DNA from: Paenibacillus oleatilyticus
Lineage (GTDB): Bacteria; Bacillota; Bacilli; Paenibacillales; NBRC-103111
Direction of reading: 5' to 3'
NCBI RefSeq assembly: GCF_018998565.1
Contig: NZ_JAHNZO010000008.1
Location: 124,001-188,000, forward strand
DNA: 64,000 nt
Shown here: in pieces, positions 41,511-51,304 of the stretch
Layout of the letters: each line of letters opens with the position of its first letter
Position numbering within the stretch: the stretch's first letter is position 1
Made by a program: the position numbers and the translations under genes
The notes under the pieces: model-generated
The model's input: only the letters and a program-made list of their open reading frames with translations
What the model was told of the DNA's origin: nothing
Databases searched by the model: none

Positions 41511-41526
41511 TGTGATAAATGTCACT
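41511..41526. promoter_or_regulatory. Fnr/Crp-type box
   Basis: TGTGA-TAAATG-TCACT matches the Fnr/Crp palindrome TGTGA-N6-TCACA at 9 of 10 specific bases. It lies 52 bases upstream of the dehydratase-activase start, which fits an oxygen-sensitive enzyme system. A Rex-type reading is less good. Confidence 0.55.
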
Positions 41527-41577
41527 TTTACGTAAATGCTAAGGATGGTTTGAATTGGAACGCGAGGAGTTGTATTC

Positions 41578-44500
41578 ATGAATCGCATGAACCCAAGGTT
41601 GGATTCCATGATCATCGGGCTCGACGTGGGCTCGACTACGGTAAAAGCGACCGTGGTTGACCCACGCACGAAGGAGATCGTTTGGGCCGAATATCAGCGG
41701 CATCACACGAAGCAGGCGGAAAAAGCGCTTGATTTTCTGGTGGCGATCGGAAACGAGTTTCCGGATGTGAAGCCGGAACATATCCGCGTTTTTGCTACGG
41801 GCTCCGGGAGCGGCCCCATCGCTCCGCAGATCGGGGCCAAATTCGTGCAGGAAGTCAACGCGGTTACAATGGCGGTGGAGCATCTTCACCCCGATGTGGG
41901 AAGCGTGATCGAACTTGGGGGACAAGACGCCAAGATCATCATTTTCAAGGAGAATGTGGAGACCGGCAACAAACAGGCGCTGACCTCGATGAACGACAAG
42001 TGCGCTTCGGGCACAGGCGCCACCATCGATAAGTGCATGATCAAGGTCGGCATGCCGATGGACGAAGTGGGCAAGCTGCATTTCGACGACAGCAAGCTGC
42101 ACCATGTGGCCGCCAAATGCGGCGTGTTCGCCGAAACGGATATCGTCAACCTCGTCAAAAGCGGCATTCCTTCACCGGAAATCATGTGCTCTTTGGCGGA
42201 TGCCATCGTCATGCAAAATCTTTCCGTGCTAACCCGCGGAAATACGCTTCGTCACCGTGTGCTGCTGTTGGGGGGACCGAACACGTATTTGCCTTTCCTG
42301 CAGGAATGCTGGAGGCTCCGCATTCCGCAAACCTGGCGGGAGCGGGGGTATGATTATCCGAAAGACATGCCTGTTGAGGAATTGATTTTCGTCCCTGATA
42401 ATTCCCAGTATTATGCAGCCTATGGCGCTGTGCTGTACGGCATGCATGAGCCGGCCGAAGTGGGCCTGTATACGGGGCTGGAAGGGCTGAAGGAGTTTAT
42501 TGCCCACGGCCGGAAGGCTAAGCTCGGCGAAAAAGCCGGTCCTCCTCTCGCAGCGGGCCGGAGCGAATTGGAACAATTCCGCGAGCAATACCGGATTCCT
42601 AAATTTTCCCCGGTCGCATTTAGCCCGCAGCAGAAGGTACGTGCCGCCATCGGTCTTGACGGCGGGTCCACCTCGTCCAAAGCGGTCCTTGTCGATGAAG
42701 AGGGTACCATTTTGCTAAAGGAATACCAGCTCTCCAAAGGCAACCCGCTGGAAGATACCAAAGAAATGCTGATGCGCATCCGCGACAAAGTGCGGGCTCA
42801 GGGGGCCGAGCTAGAGGTTATCGGGTTCGGCGCGACGGGTTATGCCGCGGACGTGCTGGAAAAAACGCTGCAGGCGGATGTCAACATCGTGGAAACGGTA
42901 GCGCATATGATGAGCGCCGTTCATCAATTCGGCGACATCGACGTGATTTGCGATATCGGCGGCCAAGATATCAAAGTGCTGTTTCTCAAAAACGGGGATA
43001 TCCGTAACTTCAAGCTGTCCAACCAATGCTCCGCCGGAAACGGGATGCTGCTGCAAGCGATGGCGGATCAGTTCGGCATTCCGGTCCAGGAATATGCCGA
43101 CACGGCTTTCAGCGCGGAGCTGAGCCCGAAATTTTCGTATGGCTGCGCGGTATTTTTGGATGCGGACCGGGTCAACTTTCAGAAAGAGGGATATTCCAAG
43201 GAAGAATTGCTGGCCGGTTTGGCTATGGTTTTACCGAAAAACGTATGGCAGTACGTTGTGCAGGTTCCGCGCATGTCCGAATTGGGGCGGAAGTTCGTCC
43301 TGCAGGGAGGAACACAATACAATTTGGCCGCCGTCAAGGCGCAGGTCGACTATATTCAGCAGCGGGTTCCCGATGCCGAAGTGTATGTGCATCCCCATCC
43401 CGGGGAAGCGGGCGCGATCGGGGCGGCTATGGAGACGCTGCGCGTCGTGAAACGGCGGGGGTACTCTACATTCCTCGGGCTCGACGCGGCCATTAACCTG
43501 CGCTACGTGTCGCGAAATGACGAGTCTACACGTTGCCATTTTTGCCCCAACCAATGCAGCCGCACCTTTATTGACTCCGAGACGCCGGACGGAAAAACCG
43601 CCCGCTATATTTCCGGGTTCAGCTGCGAAAAAGGAACGGTGGAGGACAAGGAGGCTGTCGTCAAGCTGACCCGGGATCGGCAAGAGTTGAAGAAGCATTA
43701 CCCCAATCTGGTGGACTATGAGGCGCGCCGCATGTTCCAGCATTTCTACGATGCGGAGCCGCTGCCCGAAGCCGGGACACAGGTGGAAGACATCCGTTTG
43801 AAACGAAGCTTGCTCGGGCTTGGCGGCATGCGCAGAACGTCTTACCGGAGGCCGTTTCACCGTTCTTCCGCCGAAGCTGCGGAAAGGCGGAGCCAGATCC
43901 GCATCGGCATTCCGAAGGTGCTGAACATTTGGTCGACCGCGCCGTTTTGGCGGACTTATTTTGAAGTGCTCGGTATCAACCAGCGGAACATCGTATTCAG
44001 CGACAATACGAGCGAGGAAATGTGGCAGGAAGGGGGCAAATACGGATCGATCGATCCATGCTACCCTTCCAAAGTGGCCCAGGCTCATGTGCACAACCTG
44101 CTGTTCAAGCACCATGCGAAAACTGCGCTCGACTACATTGTGTTCCCGTGCATCACCCACATTCCGACTCACATGCAAAATGTAATGGACTCCGCCAGCT
44201 GCCCTATCGTAGCCGGAGCCCCGAATGTCATCAAGGCTGCGTTTACCAAAGAGGTGGACTTTTTTGAAACGAGAGGGGTCGTCTATCTGGACCCGGCCGT
44301 AACCTTCACCGAACCGAACATGATGAAGAAGCAGCTGTATGAGGCGTTTGCGGAGCATTTGCAGATGACCGAGGATGAAAGCGACTTTGCTGCCGAGCAG
44401 GGCTTGAGGGCGATGGAGCTGTTCGATGAGGAAATGCAGGAAAAGGGCAAATCCATCCTGGAGCAGGTCGAGCGGGAAAACCGTCTCGCCATTCTAATGA

Positions 44501-45051
44501 TCGGCCGGCCGTACCATTCCGATCCCGGTCTGAATCATGGCGTGCTGGAGGAATTTCAGGTGCTCGGATATCCCATTTTGTCTATGCGTTCGATTCCGAA
44601 AGACGAGGCTTGGCTGAGTCGGTTCTTCAAGGAAGATCTGCAGAGCGGAAGAGTGAACTACGCGCTGGAGGTAACAGATGTGTGGCCGGAAAACTTCAGT
44701 TCCAACAGCGTACAAAAGGTGTGGGCCGCTAAATTCGCCGCGCGTCATCCGAACGTGGCGGTGCTCGATCTATCCAGCTTCAAATGCGGGCATGATGCGC
44801 CTACCTACGGGTTGATCGACTCCATTATTTCGACGGCGGGCACTCCGTTCTCCGCCTTGCACGATATCGACGCCAACAAACCGAGCGGTTCGATCAAAAT
44901 CCGCGTCAAGACTTACGCCCACAGTCTCGGACTTCATGAGGAGCGGCTGCAGGACTTGGCCCGTAAAAAAGCGGAACTTGTGGCGCGATTGGAGCAAAAA
45001 CGCACCGAACTGATGGGCATGAAGCAGGACGGACAAGCAGAGGTTATTTGA
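41578..45051 (+). CDS. 2-hydroxyacyl-CoA dehydratase activase (BcrA/BadF family, two ATPase domains plus DUF2229)
   Basis: 1157 residues. Two BcrA/BadF/HgdC ATPase domains are fused: one from about 12-290 (GLDVGSTTVKATVVDP, GGQDAKIIIF, NDKCASGTGATID) and one from about 350-625 (GLDGGSTSSKAVLVDE, GGQDIKVLFLKN, NQCSAGNGMLLQ). Then come a CxxCxxxC block (TRCHFCPNQCSRTF, about 655) and a DUF2229 domain (about 770-1000, with HIPTHMQNVMDSASCPIV). Each activase domain has the Cys of its CxSGxG/CSAGNG loop that normally holds a [4Fe-4S] cluster. Such enzymes transfer a high-energy electron to 2-hydroxyacyl-CoA dehydratases. GAGGAG precedes the ATG. The partner gene downstream is broken, so this protein may lack its partner. 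Confidence 0.88.
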   Translation: MNRMNPRLDSMIIGLDVGSTTVKATVVDPRTKEIVWAEYQRHHTKQAEKALDFLVAIGNEFPDVKPEHIRVFATGSGSGPIAPQIGAKFVQEVNAVTMAVEHLHPDVGSVIELGGQDAKIIIFKENVETGNKQALTSMNDKCASGTGATIDKCMIKVGMPMDEVGKLHFDDSKLHHVAAKCGVFAETDIVNLVKSGIPSPEIMCSLADAIVMQNLSVLTRGNTLRHRVLLLGGPNTYLPFLQECWRLRIPQTWRERGYDYPKDMPVEELIFVPDNSQYYAAYGAVLYGMHEPAEVGLYTGLEGLKEFIAHGRKAKLGEKAGPPLAAGRSELEQFREQYRIPKFSPVAFSPQQKVRAAIGLDGGSTSSKAVLVDEEGTILLKEYQLSKGNPLEDTKEMLMRIRDKVRAQGAELEVIGFGATGYAADVLEKTLQADVNIVETVAHMMSAVHQFGDIDVICDIGGQDIKVLFLKNGDIRNFKLSNQCSAGNGMLLQAMADQFGIPVQEYADTAFSAELSPKFSYGCAVFLDADRVNFQKEGYSKEELLAGLAMVLPKNVWQYVVQVPRMSELGRKFVLQGGTQYNLAAVKAQVDYIQQRVPDAEVYVHPHPGEAGAIGAAMETLRVVKRRGYSTFLGLDAAINLRYVSRNDESTRCHFCPNQCSRTFIDSETPDGKTARYISGFSCEKGTVEDKEAVVKLTRDRQELKKHYPNLVDYEARRMFQHFYDAEPLPEAGTQVEDIRLKRSLLGLGGMRRTSYRRPFHRSSAEAAERRSQIRIGIPKVLNIWSTAPFWRTYFEVLGINQRNIVFSDNTSEEMWQEGGKYGSIDPCYPSKVAQAHVHNLLFKHHAKTALDYIVFPCITHIPTHMQNVMDSASCPIVAGAPNVIKAAFTKEVDFFETRGVVYLDPAVTFTEPNMMKKQLYEAFAEHLQMTEDESDFAAEQGLRAMELFDEEMQEKGKSILEQVERENRLAILMIGRPYHSDPGLNHGVLEEFQVLGYPILSMRSIPKDEAWLSRFFKEDLQSGRVNYALEVTDVWPENFSSNSVQKVWAAKFAARHPNVAVLDLSSFKCGHDAPTYGLIDSIISTAGTPFSALHDIDANKPSGSIKIRVKTYAHSLGLHEERLQDLARKKAELVARLEQKRTELMGMKQDGQAEVI

Positions 45052-45084
45052 GACTAACGACTAAATGAAGGAGTGCATCCGATC

Positions 45085-45376
45085 GTGGCGAACGTGGGCA
45101 CAAAGAAAAAGACTGAAAATCAATTGTCCCTTGAGGAGAAGCTGCTGCAATTTCAAAAGGAACAGGAAAAAGCGTTGGGGTTGGATCAGGCAAACCGACA
45201 CCAATGGTTTGATCCCGTTCCGCGCCAGTTTTTAGCCAAAGACAAATCAGCGACGACGCTGCTGTTCGGCGGACTGACGATGGCGCACGATTATTTGGTA
45301 GAAGGGGCGCTCAAGGGGCTCGGGTATACCGTCAAGCATATGGATTGTCCGGATAACGAGTCGCTACGCTTCGGAG
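45085..45376 (+). pseudogene. 5' fragment of an activase-associated dehydratase-type protein
   Basis: GTG 45085 has AAGGAG upstream and starts 34 bases after the activase stop. The frame gives a sensible N-terminus (KKKTENQLSLEEKLLQFQ, then LLFGGLTMAHDYLVEGAL and HMDCPDNESLRFG) of the 2-hydroxyacyl-CoA dehydratase-related proteins that accompany the activase. At about 45371-45380 the match stops and the frame ends 7 codons later. The expected Cys-rich central and C-terminal parts (several hundred residues) are absent. It is cut by a deletion that joins it to a cardiolipin synthase fragment. Confidence 0.75.
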
Positions 45377-45772
45377 AAAACAGCCGCTGCCGGCAAAATT
45401 GACGTCCGTATCATCTTGCCTGCCGTCCCCGATCACCAAATTGTGCATTGGGCATCGTTGTCCTACGTAAAAGAATTGTTGCAGTCGGGGGGCCGCTTTT
45501 ATTTCTACGAGAAAGGGTTTATCCATGCGAAGGTCATTATAGCCGATGATTTGGCGTTCTCCGGCTCCCCGAACATGGACATTCGCAGCTTTTGCGGCCA
45601 ATTTGAACTTGGAGCTGTTTTTTTTGACGGGAGAATCGTGGATCGTTTAGTTCACGATTTTGTTAGGGATCTGGGCGCGAGCAGGGAAATTCTGCTGCCG
45701 CAGTTTGAGAGACGGTCGAAATTCCAGAAATGCAAAGAAGTTTTCGCCCGATTGCTTTCCCCCTTGTTTTAG
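45374..45772 (+). pseudogene. 3' fragment of a second cardiolipin synthase gene
   Basis: The frame from about 45377 begins KTAAAGKIDVRIILPAV and continues with FIHAKVIIADDLAFSGSPN (second HKD motif) to the C-terminus LARLLSPLF-like ending. It aligns over its whole length with the last third of the intact cls encoded on the other strand (which has KTAAASGVDVRIIIPAV). About 340 N-terminal residues, with both membrane helices and the first HKD motif, are missing. No start codon or ribosome-binding site serves it. It faces the intact copy tail to tail, 38 bases apart. Confidence 0.8.
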
Positions 45773-45809
45773 GGGGAAGGAGGAAGGCAAGAGCCGACCT
45801 CCTCGTGCT

Positions 45810-47228
45810 TCAAAATAACGGCGAGAGCGCCCGGGCAAGAGACTCTTTTATTTTCTGGATATCGTGCCGTTTACTGAATTCCGAAAGCAAGATCTCCGAA
45901 CTTGCCTGTAAGTCCCGCTCGAAATCTTCCTCGAAGCGATCGACGACCTTACGGTCAAAAAAAACGGCATGGATTTCGAATTGGTCATAAAAGCTGCGCA
46001 TATCCATATTGGCCGTGCCGCAGCAAGCCAAGTCATCGACAATCATCACTTTGGCATGAATGAACCCTTTGTCATACTGAAAAAAACGGACTCCCGCCTC
46101 AAGCAGCTCCTGGACAAAGGATAAAGTCGCCCATTGCACAATTTTGGAGTCGGAAACCGCCGGAATAATGATGCGAACGTCAACTCCGCTCGCCGCAGCC
46201 GTCTTTAAGGCCATCAAGATGCTCGGATCGGGAATAAAATAAGGCGTCTCCATATAGATCCGTTCCCTTGCCGAAACGATGCAAGAGAAAAACACTTCCA
46301 GTATCGTATCTCTATGCCCATCCGGGCCGCTTTTAATGATTTGCACCATCTCTCTCCCCGATGAACCGGCCATTGGAAAATAATTGGATCCGGTTAATGC
46401 TGCTCCTTTGACATAGAACCAATCGGTTACAAATGTATACTGGAGCCATAGCACCGCATCGCCTTTCACGCTTAGGTGGGTATCACGCCAAAACCCAAGA
46501 TTCGAGTCTTTCCCCAAATATTCGTCCCCAATATTCAAGCCGCCGAAGAAGCAGATTTTTCCGTCGACGACCAAGATTTTTCGATGATTGCGGTAATTGA
46601 GGCGCCTGTCGATGAATGCGCTCCATAGAGGGGAAAAGCATCCCGTCTCGACGCCGGCGTCATGCAGTTGTGTCAAGTACTTCTCATTCAATTGATGGCT
46701 GCCGATCCCATCATAAAGAAGGCGTACCTTGACCCCTTGTATTGCTTTTTCAATCATCAATTGCTGGAAGCGGGTGCCGATATTGTCATCGCGGACAATG
46801 TAAAACTCGATATGGATATGGTCCTTGGCCGCGCTCATCGCTTCCAACATGGCTTCAAAGGCGTGAGCTCCATCAGGGAATACGCTTGTCTCATTGTGAA
46901 CGGTGATTGGGGCGGACTGTATGTTTTGGAGTGAAGCAAGCAGGCCTTTTTGATGCCCAATCGATTCATTCAACGATTCTTCCGCAGCCCGCTTCCTGCA
47001 ATGAGCCAACAAGTCCGTCTTGGTTCGTTCCAAATCTGTACTTGTGGATTTCGGTCGGGAGGAATATTTTTTGGCCATAAAAAAATACAACGGAATTCCG
47101 ATGACTGGGAAAATAAACTGAATGATCGTCCATGCAATAGCTTTTTGAGGACGATGATGTTCCAAGATAACAATCAGTGCAATCTGAATGATAAATAGCA
47201 GAAGTAATCCCATTATGATCCACAGCAA
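45810..47228 (-). CDS. cls: Cardiolipin synthase
   Basis: Membrane phospholipase-D-type enzyme of about 472 residues that makes cardiolipin from two phosphatidylglycerols. Two N-terminal helices (about 4-25 and 35-58) are followed by two PLD domains: HIEFYIVRDD region with HRKILVVDGKICFFGG (about 215-230) and HAKVMIVDDLACCGTAN (about 395-411), the two HKD motifs. I take TTG 47228 (AAGGCAGG upstream) as the start; ATG 47213 is the alternative, and the ORF extends back to 47318 without a ribosome-binding site. A truncated paralogous copy lies tail to tail with it. Confidence 0.87.
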   Translation of the reverse strand: MLWIIMGLLLLFIIQIALIVILEHHRPQKAIAWTIIQFIFPVIGIPLYFFMAKKYSSRPKSTSTDLERTKTDLLAHCRKRAAEESLNESIGHQKGLLASLQNIQSAPITVHNETSVFPDGAHAFEAMLEAMSAAKDHIHIEFYIVRDDNIGTRFQQLMIEKAIQGVKVRLLYDGIGSHQLNEKYLTQLHDAGVETGCFSPLWSAFIDRRLNYRNHRKILVVDGKICFFGGLNIGDEYLGKDSNLGFWRDTHLSVKGDAVLWLQYTFVTDWFYVKGAALTGSNYFPMAGSSGREMVQIIKSGPDGHRDTILEVFFSCIVSARERIYMETPYFIPDPSILMALKTAAASGVDVRIIIPAVSDSKIVQWATLSFVQELLEAGVRFFQYDKGFIHAKVMIVDDLACCGTANMDMRSFYDQFEIHAVFFDRKVVDRFEEDFERDLQASSEILLSEFSKRHDIQKIKESLARALSPLF

Positions 47229-47882
47229 ATTTTTAGCCTGCCTTATCTTGAATATAATGAGTATTTTTCCCACAAGGGTATGAAAGAATGCATCTTTCCA
47301 CGTACTAATTGGGTACAAAAAAAAGAGGAAATTCCCGGAATTTGTTGAATTATATGTTGCAACAAGATAGAAAAAAACGAGTTCTAACCGCTTTTTTGGA
47401 AATTGTTGTCGATTAGTTACCCCAGCATCCGCTAACGGATTGGAGTTGTCCCAACGACGCCCTTCTTTTACCCATAGAAAGTCCTTGAGAACCCCGTACC
47501 CTTTCGTTGGAAGTACGGCATTGAAGTATAGCTTAATGTTTCGTTATTTCAGGATCTTACTACTAGACGAAGTGAAGAGATCGCGAGGAATGGGACTCAT
47601 AAGCAAAGGTTATTTGCTGGAATATAGATTTTATGACGAACAGCTGGTTTATAAGTCGACTTTAAGAAATGCAAATCGAGTATTAAACAAAAAGCTGGCC
47701 CTAAACGGAGCCAGCTTTTTATATTCAAGGCCTGACCGCCACCCCATCCCTCAGCACGTAAACATCAGTCATCAAAGAAGCAAAATTCGTCAGTTGCTGT
47801 ATATCTCGCTTAACCTTATAATGTTCGGATAATACATCTTACGAATCCGTTCATTACGCGGAACTACTGGAGGAGAGAAGAA
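47229..47882. other. Intergenic region upstream of the YesM operon
   Basis: A gene-free stretch of 654 bases. It holds the cls promoter side, a perfect AAAAAGCTGGC/GCCAGCTTTTT hairpin at 47689-47720 that can terminate in both directions, and the leader of the YesM gene. An ORF at 47440-47832 crosses that terminator and has no ribosome-binding site, so I do not count it. Confidence 0.6.
47689..47720. terminator. Bidirectional rho-independent terminator
   Basis: AAAAAGCTGGC and GCCAGCTTTTT form a perfect stem with an A-run before and a T-run after it. It is not directly behind any recognised gene, which hints at a lost or undetected transcript upstream. Confidence 0.85.
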
Positions 47883-49655
47883 GTGCGCCTGTGGCAATCG
47901 TCGATTTATCTCAACCTGGTTCTAGCCTTCTTGCTGTCCATTATCCCCATGTACACATTAAGTCTGTATATCAGCTTGTCCGGTGCGGCAAGCGTCCGGG
48001 AGGAAATTACGAAATCGATGCAATCCCGGGTTCATTTCTACTTATCCTCGTTTGAAGCCGAATTGAGCAGGGTGATCAAATCCATGCGGGAGTTTATCAA
48101 CGATGCGGATTTGTCCATGCTTAGTACTTTGTATCCGAACATCCCCACCTATGAACGTTTTACTATGACGAATCGGCTGGAGAGCAAGCTGTTTCTCTTG
48201 AATAACTCCAGCCAATATATTGCGAACTCGAAGCTATACATCCCCTCGATGGGCATTACGATTCATGGAAGCGGTTACGACGAGAAACCCATCCCGGATG
48301 AGGAAATTAGGGAGATTCGCTCTGTACAATACAACACGCTGTCGCCTTTTACGATGTTGGGCGACCGCCTTCTCATGGGCAGCCTGTTCCCTTTGGGTCT
48401 TAACGCCGCGCAATCGCCGACTTCGATCATGAAGGTGGAAATCCCTGTGCAAAGTCTGAGAAACGTACTTAAGCAAATTCCGCATACAGCGGAAGGAGGG
48501 GCCGTCCTATTCGCAAGAGATCAAGACTGGCATATCGCTTCCGACCAGGGAGAGAGGGACCCCGCGCTTATTCAACAACTAAAGAAGCTGTGGGAGAACC
48601 AGGGCAACGATCAAAAGGCAGGCAGCGGCCGCTTCGAGATTGATAATCGGTTTTATCTCGTCACCTATGAACCATCCGAAATACTGGATGCAACGCTTCT
48701 GGTTTACGTGCCGGAGGAACAAATTCTTTATCCCATCAGTCACTACTTCGTCATGCTGATCGTGCTGTCCATATTCTCGGTCGCTGTCATTATTTTATTC
48801 TCTTATTGGATTTACAGGATGCTCCATAAACCTCTGCGCGTGCTCGTATCCGCGTTTCGTCGTGTGGAGAACGGCTACATGGACATCTCGATCCCTCATC
48901 AGACGGCATTTGAATTCGGCTACTTGTACCGACAATTCAATGTCATGCTCAGCCGACTGAATACGCTCATCCAGGAAGTGTATGAGCAGAAGATTCGCAG
49001 CCAACGCGCAGAGCTGAAGCAACTGCAATCGCAGATCAATCCGCATTTTTTATACAATAGCTTTTTTGTCCTGAAGCGCATGATAGCGGCGGATGATAAC
49101 AAGAACGCCATTCGCTTTGTCGAGCATCTCGGCAATTATTTTCAATACATCACTAGAAATGCGGATGACGCGGTACCGCTGGAAGCGGAATGGCTGCACG
49201 CCCGTACGTATACGGACATTCAGATGGCCCGCTTTAGCAGGAGGCTGCGAACCGATTATATCGACGAGCCGGGGCCGTATGGATCTGTGCACGTACCGAG
49301 GCTCATCATTCAGCCGCTGCTTGAGAATGCCCTCCAATACGGTCTGCCAAATAAGATTAAGGATGGCATCATCCGGGTTTCCTTTGCCGTCAAGCGGGGA
49401 CTGATCTGTATCGCGGTTGAAGACAACGGCGAAGAATTGACGAACGAGCAGTTGAATAGGCTTCATGCCAAATTGAATGCACGCGATGAACAAATGGAGA
49501 CGACGGGTTTGATCAATGTGCATCGGCGTCTGCAGCTCATGTTCGGAAACGATGCCGGTGTGCTGGTCAGCCGCAGCTCTCTAGGCGGGTTACGAACCGA
49601 GATTTGCATTCCGATGAAAGAGGAGGAGCCGAATGTATCGATTGCTGATCATTGA
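47883..49655 (+). CDS. YesM-type sensor histidine kinase
   Basis: 590 residues. Two transmembrane helices (about 8-32 and 285-308) frame an extracellular sensor domain. A HAMP linker (about 308-362) leads to the His_kinase domain with the phospho-His in LQSQINPHFLYNSFF (about 380-394) and an ATPase with RLIIQPLLENALQYG (N-box) and AVEDNGEELT (G1). This LytS/YesM class pairs with an AraC-type response regulator, here the next gene, which overlaps it by 23 bases. GTG 47883 follows GGAGGAGAG. Such pairs control Lpl-type sugar importers, here the mannoside operon downstream. Confidence 0.92.
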   Translation: MRLWQSSIYLNLVLAFLLSIIPMYTLSLYISLSGAASVREEITKSMQSRVHFYLSSFEAELSRVIKSMREFINDADLSMLSTLYPNIPTYERFTMTNRLESKLFLLNNSSQYIANSKLYIPSMGITIHGSGYDEKPIPDEEIREIRSVQYNTLSPFTMLGDRLLMGSLFPLGLNAAQSPTSIMKVEIPVQSLRNVLKQIPHTAEGGAVLFARDQDWHIASDQGERDPALIQQLKKLWENQGNDQKAGSGRFEIDNRFYLVTYEPSEILDATLLVYVPEEQILYPISHYFVMLIVLSIFSVAVIILFSYWIYRMLHKPLRVLVSAFRRVENGYMDISIPHQTAFEFGYLYRQFNVMLSRLNTLIQEVYEQKIRSQRAELKQLQSQINPHFLYNSFFVLKRMIAADDNKNAIRFVEHLGNYFQYITRNADDAVPLEAEWLHARTYTDIQMARFSRRLRTDYIDEPGPYGSVHVPRLIIQPLLENALQYGLPNKIKDGIIRVSFAVKRGLICIAVEDNGEELTNEQLNRLHAKLNARDEQMETTGLINVHRRLQLMFGNDAGVLVSRSSLGGLRTEICIPMKEEEPNVSIADH

Positions 49656-51267
49656 CGACGAAGATGTGATTGTGGACGGGATGGCCGATTTGTTTCAAGA
49701 GCAAACCGACATGGATCTGGAGGTGTGCCGAGCCTACGACGTGCTGGAGGCGATTGAATGGCTTGAGCAAACGAAGATTGATGTTGTGCTATCTGATATT
49801 CAAATGCCCGGGTTATCCGGGCTTCAACTGCAGCAGCGAATTATGGAGTATTGGCCTCGCTGCAAAGTTATTTTTCTAACCGGTTACAACGAATTCGCCT
49901 ACATCCACGAAGCGATGAGAAACGGGTCGTTCGATTACGTTCTTAAGACGGAAACGGACGAGGTGATTCTCGAATCCGTCAAGAAAGCCATCGTAAAGCT
50001 GGATGAAGAGATGGAAATGCAAAGCGCGCTTCAGAAAACAACACAGCTGCTGCAGCGGGCGCTGCCTTACATTCAAAAAGAATATCTTCGCGATCTTCTT
50101 CAAGGAGAATCCTATGCGCTCGGCAGCATGGATCGTCAGTTTGCCCAGATGTCCATTTCCCTCCAACCCTCAAATCCGGTGCTATTAGTTGTAGGCCGTA
50201 TCGATGAATGGACCGAGAACCTGAACGCATTCGACCGGGCGTTGATCCTTTATGCGGTGCATAATATTTCGGAGGAATTGCTAGGTGCTTCGACCCGTGT
50301 AGCTTTCACGGATTACGAACGGTTCCGCATGGTTTGGCTGATCCAACCGAAAACGGATGCCGAACATGGTTGGGAGCAGACGTATCGGTTCGTCCAAGGC
50401 ACATTGGAGCAGCTCCAAAAGACGTGCAGGCAACTGCTCAAGATCAAGCTTTCTCTTATCTCTGCCAGCCGATGCTGCGAGTGGGCGGAATTACCTGCCC
50501 GTTTCATCATGATCAAGCGTATGTTCGGCTACGGGCTTGGCTTGGGCGAAGAGCTATTATTGACCGACCAGGCTTATGAGACGGAACATGGCCAACTTGA
50601 GCAGGTCAAAAGCCCCTTGCAGACCTATCTGTGGATCGACCTGAAAAACGATCTGGAGTCCGGACGGCGCGAAGCCTACTTCGCTTCATTCGATGCGATG
50701 ACCGCCTTGCTATCCGCTTCAGACGAGCAGACGGAAAAAGCCAGAACGGAGTGGTACTACACGCTGGTCGCGATTTATATCTCCATTCTGAATTACAATT
50801 CCATTCGCCGCATGGCAGCCGAGCAAATGGATTTGGATAAATTGACGAAGATGCAAGCCCATAGCCACTGGAGCTCGGCGTTTGACTATTTGCGCGAATT
50901 GGCGGAGGTCATATTTGCTCATCGATATGAGGGGCAGACGAGCTCGGAGAATGACGTTATTGCGAGGATCAAGGGCTATATAGGCAAAAATTTGCACGAT
51001 GACCTGTCCTTGACGCGTCTAAGCGATATTGTGTCGCTCAATCCATCGTATTTGTCGAGACTGTACAAGCATCATACAGGGGAGGCGCTTACGGAGACGA
51101 TCAAGCAAGCCAGGCTGCAGAAGTCCAAGGAGCTGTTAAGACAGCCCGGCGTCCGGATAAACGAAATTTCCGAGCGGGTCGGTTTCTTGTCCGAGCGATC
51201 GTTTTACCGCTTCTTTAAGTCGATGACGAACTTAACCCCGCAGGATTATCGCGAGCTGCAAAAGTAA
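49633..51267 (+). CDS. YesN-type response regulator, AraC family
   Basis: 544 residues. Receiver domain (about 1-120) with phospho-Asp55 in DVVLSDIQMPG and acidic pair IIDDED. A long middle linker (about 130-435) precedes the AraC DNA-binding domain (about 440-544) with HTHs LTRLSDIVSLNPSYLSRLYK and INEISERVGFLSERSFYRFF. It overlaps yesM by 23 bases. It is the likely activator of the promoter at about 51305, directly upstream of the solute-binding protein gene. PROSITE-type AraC features are complete. Confidence 0.92.
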   Translation: MYRLLIIDDEDVIVDGMADLFQEQTDMDLEVCRAYDVLEAIEWLEQTKIDVVLSDIQMPGLSGLQLQQRIMEYWPRCKVIFLTGYNEFAYIHEAMRNGSFDYVLKTETDEVILESVKKAIVKLDEEMEMQSALQKTTQLLQRALPYIQKEYLRDLLQGESYALGSMDRQFAQMSISLQPSNPVLLVVGRIDEWTENLNAFDRALILYAVHNISEELLGASTRVAFTDYERFRMVWLIQPKTDAEHGWEQTYRFVQGTLEQLQKTCRQLLKIKLSLISASRCCEWAELPARFIMIKRMFGYGLGLGEELLLTDQAYETEHGQLEQVKSPLQTYLWIDLKNDLESGRREAYFASFDAMTALLSASDEQTEKARTEWYYTLVAIYISILNYNSIRRMAAEQMDLDKLTKMQAHSHWSSAFDYLRELAEVIFAHRYEGQTSSENDVIARIKGYIGKNLHDDLSLTRLSDIVSLNPSYLSRLYKHHTGEALTETIKQARLQKSKELLRQPGVRINEISERVGFLSERSFYRFFKSMTNLTPQDYRELQK

Positions 51268-51304
51268 ATATCGGTCACGACAAGTATAAAGCCGTCAGTA
51301 GATA

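Noticed and set aside
43231-44358. 375-residue minus-strand ORF
   Set aside because: Antisense to the activase; no motifs.
47440-47832. 130-residue ORF in the gene desert
   Set aside because: It reads straight through a perfect terminator and lacks a ribosome-binding site and recognisable domain.
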